Origin: an uncultured Microbacterium sp.
GTDB lineage: Bacteria; Actinomycetota; Actinomycetes; Actinomycetales; Microbacteriaceae
Assembly: GCF_945952435.1 (NCBI RefSeq)
Contig: NZ_CAMFHZ010000014.1
Location: 25,288-89,287, forward strand
Reading direction: 5' to 3'
DNA length: 64,000 bases
Shown here one piece after another: positions 60,302-64,000 of this stretch. Under the pieces are notes generated by a model. That model made no database searches and was not told the DNA's origin. It was given only the letters and a program-made list of their open reading frames with translations. A program made the translations under genes and the position numbers. Positions within the stretch are counted from its first letter, which is position 1. Each line of letters begins with the position of its first letter.

Positions 60302-61251
60302 GGCGGAGCACGTCGTCGCCACGACCTCGGCCAGCGCGAGGCCCTCGACGTCGGAGCCCGAGTCGGACGGGGCGTTCCGCCGAGGCGGAGGTCGCGGAGC
60401 GCGTGCGCACGCTCGCGGTGCTGCTGCAGGCGGGGGCGGCACCGCCGTCGGCCTGGCGCCACCTTGCGGAGAGCGGGGTCGCGGAGGCCGCCACGGTGAA
60501 CGAGGTGCTCGAAGACGGTGGCGAACTCGCCGCCGCCGTGCGGGCGCAGGGTGGCATCTGGGAGGTCGTCGCGGCGGCGTGGAACATCGCCACCACCGTC
60601 GGTGCGCCGCTGGGCGAGGCGCTGCGGGCCATCGCGGCCGCGCTGGACGGGGCTTCAGAGATCCGCGACGAGATCGCGGTCGCCCTGGCCGAACCCGCCG
60701 GGACAGCGCGACTCATGCTGTGGCTGCCTCTCGTCGGACTGCTGCTCGGGACGGCACTCGGATTCGACACCGTGCACGTGCTGCTCACTCGGCCCGCGGG
60801 GTGGGTGTGCCTCGCAGCGGGGGCCGGGCTCTTGCTCTGCGCTCGGCTGTGGACGCGTGCCCTGATCCGGCGGGCTGAGCCGACGACCGACATCCCCGGG
60901 ATCCGCGCCGAGCTCCTCGTGGTCGCGCTCGCGGGAGGAACGGCCATTTCGCGGGCGCAGCAACTCGTCGCCGACGAGAGCGGGGCAGGGGACCGGGACG
61001 GATCCGCCGCGTCGATCGAACGAATCCTGCGCCTGTCGTCCGCGGCCGGCGTCCCGGCGATCGAGCTGCTCCGTGCGGAGGCGGACCGCGCGCGGCGAGA
61101 CGCGCGCACCGCTGGGCGCACGGCCGCGGCTCGGCTGAGCGCGCGTCTCCTGCTGCCACTCGGCGTGTGCACCCTCCCCGCCTTCCTGCTGCTCGGCGTC
61201 GCGCCCCTGATTCTCAGCGTCCTCGCGACGACGCCGTTGCCCTTCCGCTGA
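60298..61251 (+). CDS. tadB: TadB/TadC-like type II secretion F-family membrane protein
   Basis: The GTG at 60298 overlaps the tadA stop. The 317-residue product has a basic N-terminal tail, a cytoplasmic T2SF helical bundle (RVRTLAVLLQAGAAPPSAWR, VGAPLGEALRAIAAAL), two central helices (about 145-195), a second cytoplasmic bundle (RAELLVVALAGGTAISRAQQL) and a C-terminal hydrophobic helix (about 285-312). It is a single fused-type platform protein, as in actinobacterial tad loci. The pilin-like gene follows but is broken. Confidence 0.82.
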   Translation: MRRSTSSPRPRPARGPRRRSPSRTGRSAEAEVAERVRTLAVLLQAGAAPPSAWRHLAESGVAEAATVNEVLEDGGELAAAVRAQGGIWEVVAAAWNIATTVGAPLGEALRAIAAALDGASEIRDEIAVALAEPAGTARLMLWLPLVGLLLGTALGFDTVHVLLTRPAGWVCLAAGAGLLLCARLWTRALIRRAEPTTDIPGIRAELLVVALAGGTAISRAQQLVADESGAGDRDGSAASIERILRLSSAAGVPAIELLRAEADRARRDARTAGRTAAARLSARLLLPLGVCTLPAFLLLGVAPLILSVLATTPLPFR

Positions 61252-61315
61252 CCCGGCGTGCAGGCATCCCGACGACTCCCCGGAAGACGCCCGCAGAAAC
61301 CCCGAAAACCATCCA

Positions 61316-61346
61316 CAGAGAAGAGAAGAGAAGAGAAGAGAAGAGG
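61316..61346 (+). repeat. (AAGAG)n pentanucleotide repeat at the ribosome site of the pilin-like gene
   Basis: Five perfect AAGAG units (61321-61345), preceded by a partial AGAG and followed by G. The last AAGAGG ends six bases before the ATG at 61353 and can serve as ribosome-binding site. A pentanucleotide run changes length easily by slippage. Confidence 0.8.
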
Positions 61347-61352
61347 TTCACC

Positions 61353-61500
61353 ATGAACAAGCAAGGACTCCTGATCCACGACGGCCCCATGACGTCGCCC
61401 GATTTCGCGCTGCGGCCGCTGACCCGCAGTCGAGCGGCGGCCCTGTTCGGCGATGAGAGCGGGGCGGCCACCGCCGAGTACGCGATCGCGACGATGGCTT
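61353..61500 (+). pseudogene. DUF4244 (Flp/pilin-like) gene truncated at an island boundary
   Basis: From the ATG at 61353 the product shows SRAAALFGDESGAATAEYAI and ATMA, the conserved start of DUF4244 proteins, which are short Tad-locus pilin-like proteins with a G-x-AT-AEYA processing region. The expected hydrophobic helix should follow ATMA. Instead the frame continues into FVTEKKHTWLVYASLRSSFF and a Ser/Arg-rich shadow to 61766. Base composition changes at the same point, so I treat codons 1-49 as the real remnant. The native copy would be about 65-75 residues. Confidence 0.75.
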
Positions 61501-61627
61501 TCGTCACGGAGAAAAAGCATACTTGGCTCGTCTACGCGTCGCTAAGATCCAGCTTCTTTCTACGACGTACGGCCAGACGCGGCCCCATCGCTCGCTTGCG
61601 AAGCGCGCTCTCATTTCTGCGAACCCG
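61501..61627. other. Island edge, non-coding
   Basis: From about 61500 the sequence becomes richer in A/T (GAAAAAGCATAC, CTTCTTTCTACG) and no frame has the host's third-position G/C bias. No integrase, transposase end, tRNA fragment or direct repeat marks the border. A tandem 11-base repeat TCCCAGTCGCG lies at 61658-61679, inside the small gene candidate downstream. Confidence 0.5.
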
Positions 61628-61807
61628 TTACGTTCGTCTTTCTACGCCCTCTTCATATCCCAGTCGCGTCCCAGTCGCGCGCGCGAGATCTGCCAGCGCC
61701 TGGGCCAATGGGCGAAGCGACGCGAGCTCATACTTCACGCCATCGAGCACGTCGCGCGGCCCATAGCTCATCAAACCGCGGGTCCTCGCCGAGAGGAGCT
61801 GGGTCAT
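61628..61807 (-). CDS. Candidate small gene divergent from the antitoxin-like gene
   Basis: A 59-residue open frame from ATG at 61807 with mostly G/C third positions and a soluble, helical-looking product (MTQLLSARTRGLMSYGPRDV, then LDGVKYELASLRPLAQALAD, then LARATGTRLGYEEGVERRT). It is 72 bases from the divergent HTH gene. No good ribosome site is visible and I do not recognise the family. The frame stays open upstream without another ATG or GTG, so it could also be the tail of a decayed gene. Confidence 0.35.
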   Translation of the reverse strand: MTQLLSARTRGLMSYGPRDVLDGVKYELASLRPLAQALADLARATGTRLGYEEGVERRT

Positions 61808-61879
61808 GGCGTCGACAGCTTGGTGAGGTTCGCGGCGTACGATCGCAATATCGGCTCGCGTGTCAGACAGGAGGACCGG

Positions 61880-62515
61880 ATGTCGGACCTGGTGCGACCA
61901 CTGACTCTGGATGCCGCTGCTGCGAAGCTGCTGGAATCGATCGACGCGAGCGAGTGCGACCCGGAAATTATGGAATCGCTCCAGCGCGAGGCGGCCCGCT
62001 TGTCTAAGCGCTTGCGCCCGCCGAGCCCCGGCCTGTCGATGGAACTGCGTGCGTATCTCGTGGAGTCTGGTGCTTTAACATCGGAGCGGTTCGTTCAGAC
62101 CGAGCAACGGGTGGCTCGCGGCGAGCTGCGTGAGGATGAGAACCGCACACGTCTCGGAACCGTCGCGCGTTCGTACGGTGAGCGAGCGGCCGCGGCGCGG
62201 TTAGGGCTGGAAGTCGACGAGTTCCGAATGCGCCAACGAGCGGGTGCACTGTATTCGTTCGACGCATCCGGTGTGACGGTTTACCCGAAATGGCAATTCA
62301 CCGACCAAACCGATGACGGTCTCTTGCCGCACCTTGCGCTTGTCCTAACCTGGCTCCTCGAAGACTGGCACCCTGCAAGCGTCGAGGGATTCATGACCAC
62401 GCCGAAGGACAGCCTGATCTACCGTGGCGAGTGGCAGACGCCTACTCAGTGGCTGCTCCAGGGTTTTGACCTGCGTGCCATCGAGCGGATCCTCGAAGGT
62501 GCGCGGTGGCGGTGA
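61880..62515 (+). CDS. HTH plus ParS/MbcA/Xre-like antitoxin-type protein
   Basis: The ATG at 61880 has AGGAGG five bases upstream. The 211-residue product has a helical N-terminus (1-95), an HTH-like stretch (RSYGERAAAARLGLEVDEFR, 98-117) and a C-terminal domain with the DUF2384-type pattern VYPKWQF, LPHLALVLTWL, FMTTPKDSL and a final helix (RAIERILEGAR). Proteins of this layout are antitoxins that usually pair with RES-domain toxins. Here the next sizeable gene is PIN-like. Codon use includes a TTA Leu and many A/T-ending codons, unlike the host genes. Confidence 0.6.
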   Translation: MSDLVRPLTLDAAAAKLLESIDASECDPEIMESLQREAARLSKRLRPPSPGLSMELRAYLVESGALTSERFVQTEQRVARGELREDENRTRLGTVARSYGERAAAARLGLEVDEFRMRQRAGALYSFDASGVTVYPKWQFTDQTDDGLLPHLALVLTWLLEDWHPASVEGFMTTPKDSLIYRGEWQTPTQWLLQGFDLRAIERILEGARWR

Positions 62516-62640
62516 CGACAGGCGGGGTGCTCGCGGCGCTGTCTTCACTCTTCGGTGTTCTGCCGCTGGGCTCGATTGCGGCTAGACGACCATTGCGCAC
62601 CGCGGACGACTTCTTGTTCGACGCGAGCGCTGGTCGGTGA
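62506..62640 (+). CDS. Possible 44-residue linker gene
   Basis: A GTG-started frame overlaps the end of the antitoxin-like gene and encodes VAVTTGGVLAALSSLFGVLP followed by a basic/acidic tail. It has no ribosome site other than sequence inside the upstream gene. It could be chance. It covers most of the 186-base gap before the PIN-like gene. Confidence 0.15.
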   Translation: MAVTTGGVLAALSSLFGVLPLGSIAARRPLRTADDFLFDASAGR

Positions 62641-62701
62641 CGCCGGGCCGGCCTGGTGCCGACGCGGCAGTCGAGACCCGATCATGCGGAAAGATGGTCC
62701 C

Positions 62702-63940
62702 GTGTCCACCCGCATTCACGCGATCCAGTGGCGAGACGACGGGCTAGTCGTTGTGAAGCTTGCGGACGGTCGCATCACTGCTGAGGCGGATCTCACCGGT
62801 CTCGCAGGCATGCTTGAGCTGTTCTCGGTGGTCGAGTATCGCCCCTGGCATCGTCGTCTGATCTTCAAGTTTCGCGATGGCTACGGTTTCGATTGCGAGC
62901 TCGGAACGGCCAGAGTCCCTTCGCCGATTCGTGGTCGTCCAGTCGTGTATCTGGACCAAAACCAGTGGAGCAGCCTCAGTAAGGCGCTCTTCGCGCCTCA
63001 GCGTATTCCAGACTCCGAGCGTCTCGCTGCAGTGCGACTGCTCATGATGGCCGAAGCGGGCGAGGTCATCCTGCCGCTTTCGTCCGCGCATCTGTCGGAA
63101 ACCGGCGCCTGGTCGAATGACGTCGGGCGTGCGGAGCTTGCACGGACATTACTCGCTGGCAGTCGAGGCTGGCAGATGCGGGATGCGCTGGAAGTGCGGG
63201 CGGACGAGTTCCGACACTGCCTCGCGGAGCTCGCGGTAATCGACGTCGCGCCGCGGGCTCCCGTGATCACGCTAGAGCCATACGCGGCGCTCGACTCGAG
63301 TGTCCGAGGGGATGACGAGAGTGCATCACTTCCTGACGGTCTTCCCGAGGCGTGGAAGTTCGGCTATCTGTCAATCCTGTCGAACACCGTCTACGTAGCC
63401 TGTCTCCTGGATCGTGAGCCGACGCCGCGCGGCTCACTCGCCGGATGGTTGGCGCGTGTGCAGCAGTTCTCCTCCTGGCTCGATGGAGAACAGCATAGAA
63501 GCAAGAGCGATCGTCGCAAGGCCGCACGGCTGTTCTCTGCTGCGGACGCGACCACTGAAATAGCAACGGCCGCCGCAGAGATCGGCGCGACTCCCGCTCA
63601 GGTGACGAAATGGTTCGCAGGCGCTTGGGACCAAATGAGTCTCGGTTCCCCCGCGACCACTCTTTTCCGCTCGGTGATGGTCGACAAGATGCTCGCTGGT
63701 GCTCGCTGGGAGGAGAACGACCTCACCGACCTCATGTACCTCTGCACCGCTGCCGCCTATTGCGATCACGTGGTTGGAGAGCGCCGAACCATCGGATTGC
63801 TCCGGCAGTCCGTGCGCCGTCTGGCCTCACCGGTGCAGTTGCACACAAACCTCGTTGCGGTCGTCAACGCGCTGCGCCCTCCGGACGAGTGGTCAGACAG
63901 TGGGTCGCGGACCGTTCGTCATCACGACCAAGCCCGCTAA
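62702..63940 (+). CDS. PIN-like domain protein with unknown N-terminal domain
   Basis: GTG at 62702 (an ATG at 62684 is possible), 412 residues. Residues 1-72 form a small beta-rich domain (RIHAIQWRDDGLVVVKLADG) that I cannot assign firmly; it is DUF2442-like at best. VVYLDQNQWSSLSKAL (81-96) is the first acidic motif of PIN-like RNases. ENDLTDLMYLCTAAAYCDHV (338-357) is the terminal motif with Asp340, Asp343 and Asp355. The middle is helical. It is likely a metal-dependent RNase partner of the preceding gene. Codon use is mixed, as expected for acquired DNA. Nothing identifiable lies in the last 60 bases. Confidence 0.6.
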   Translation: MSTRIHAIQWRDDGLVVVKLADGRITAEADLTGLAGMLELFSVVEYRPWHRRLIFKFRDGYGFDCELGTARVPSPIRGRPVVYLDQNQWSSLSKALFAPQRIPDSERLAAVRLLMMAEAGEVILPLSSAHLSETGAWSNDVGRAELARTLLAGSRGWQMRDALEVRADEFRHCLAELAVIDVAPRAPVITLEPYAALDSSVRGDDESASLPDGLPEAWKFGYLSILSNTVYVACLLDREPTPRGSLAGWLARVQQFSSWLDGEQHRSKSDRRKAARLFSAADATTEIATAAAEIGATPAQVTKWFAGAWDQMSLGSPATTLFRSVMVDKMLAGARWEENDLTDLMYLCTAAAYCDHVVGERRTIGLLRQSVRRLASPVQLHTNLVAVVNALRPPDEWSDSGSRTVRHHDQAR

Positions 63941-64000
63941 GGTGCGGCCACTACTCACGCGAAGAGTCACCAAGACCCTCAGCATTCCCGCCCGACGAGG

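Noticed and set aside
61501..61766. The continuation of the pilin-like frame as a genuine C-terminus
   Set aside because: The residues are Ser/Arg-rich with no hydrophobic helix, and the base composition is that of the island, so it looks like read-through of foreign DNA.

Overview
The window is chromosomal DNA from a high-GC Gram-positive actinobacterium, most likely Microbacteriaceae and probably Microbacterium or a close relative. The reasons are strong G/C bias at third codon positions, abundant GTG starts, an actinobacterial 6C RNA beside a tad locus, a short SRP RNA, dnaX-recR followed by lysC and asd, and a TgpA/DUF58/MoxR operon. Many genes carry a TANNNT box exactly six bases before the start codon, which implies leaderless mRNAs. 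The genus is an inference from gene content.

Layout. 1-7.7 kb: 3' part of a secreted nuclease/5'-nucleotidase, a DUF3817 membrane protein, guaA, an AlkD-like repair protein, a Bax-inhibitor-1 protein and a glycerophosphodiester phosphodiesterase. 7.7-8.0 kb: non-coding, with tandem and inverted repeats. 8-13.7 kb: an ABC exporter pair, a UvrD/PcrA helicase and an SseB protein. 13.85-17 kb: a compact exported-protein cluster with three SipW/camelysin-type proteins, a SipW-like signal peptidase and an LAxTG wall-anchor candidate. 17-19 kb: a YqaJ-type nuclease, then the L10 leader and rplJ-rplL. 19-24 kb: a LacI regulator divergent from a sugar ABC importer that lacks its own ATPase. 24-28.9 kb: PAP2, GNAT, tRNA-Ser, LssY_C, TrhO and DedA genes. 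28.9-33.5 kb: the TgpA/DUF58/MoxR operon on the minus strand. 33.7 kb: SRP RNA. 33.9-37.2 kb: a beta-phosphoglucomutase-like enzyme and a GH65 phosphorylase, which plausibly process the alpha-glucosides imported by the 20-24 kb system. 37.3-47.2 kb: dnaX, recR, an EamA exporter, DUF2871, a two-component system, lysC (with an internal beta-subunit start), an NAD(P)-binding protein and asd. 47.3-56.8 kb: mqo, tdk, a FadR-type regulator with a lactate-dehydrogenase-like flavoenzyme, a HAD phosphatase, tRNA-Pro, a metallophosphoesterase, a PASTA-containing bifunctional PBP, DUF4177 and RidA. 56.9-61.3 kb: acs, 6C RNA, and tadA and tadB-like genes.

The last 2.5 kb differ. The DUF4244 (Flp/pilin-like) gene that should follow tadB is cut after about 49 codons. 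From about 61,500 the DNA has lower GC and mixed codon usage and carries an antitoxin-like HTH/ParS-MbcA-type protein, a PIN-like protein with an unusual N-terminal domain and a possible small divergent gene. This looks like the left edge of a horizontally acquired island inserted into the tad operon. The right edge lies outside the window.

The parts most worth a second look are the island module (61,500-63,940), the SipW-type cluster (13,854-16,964) and the repeat region at 7.7-7.9 kb. The other findings are mainly regulatory signals: leaderless promoters, operator pairs, the L10 attenuator and the 6C RNA. No CRISPR array, insertion sequence, integrase or prophage gene was seen.
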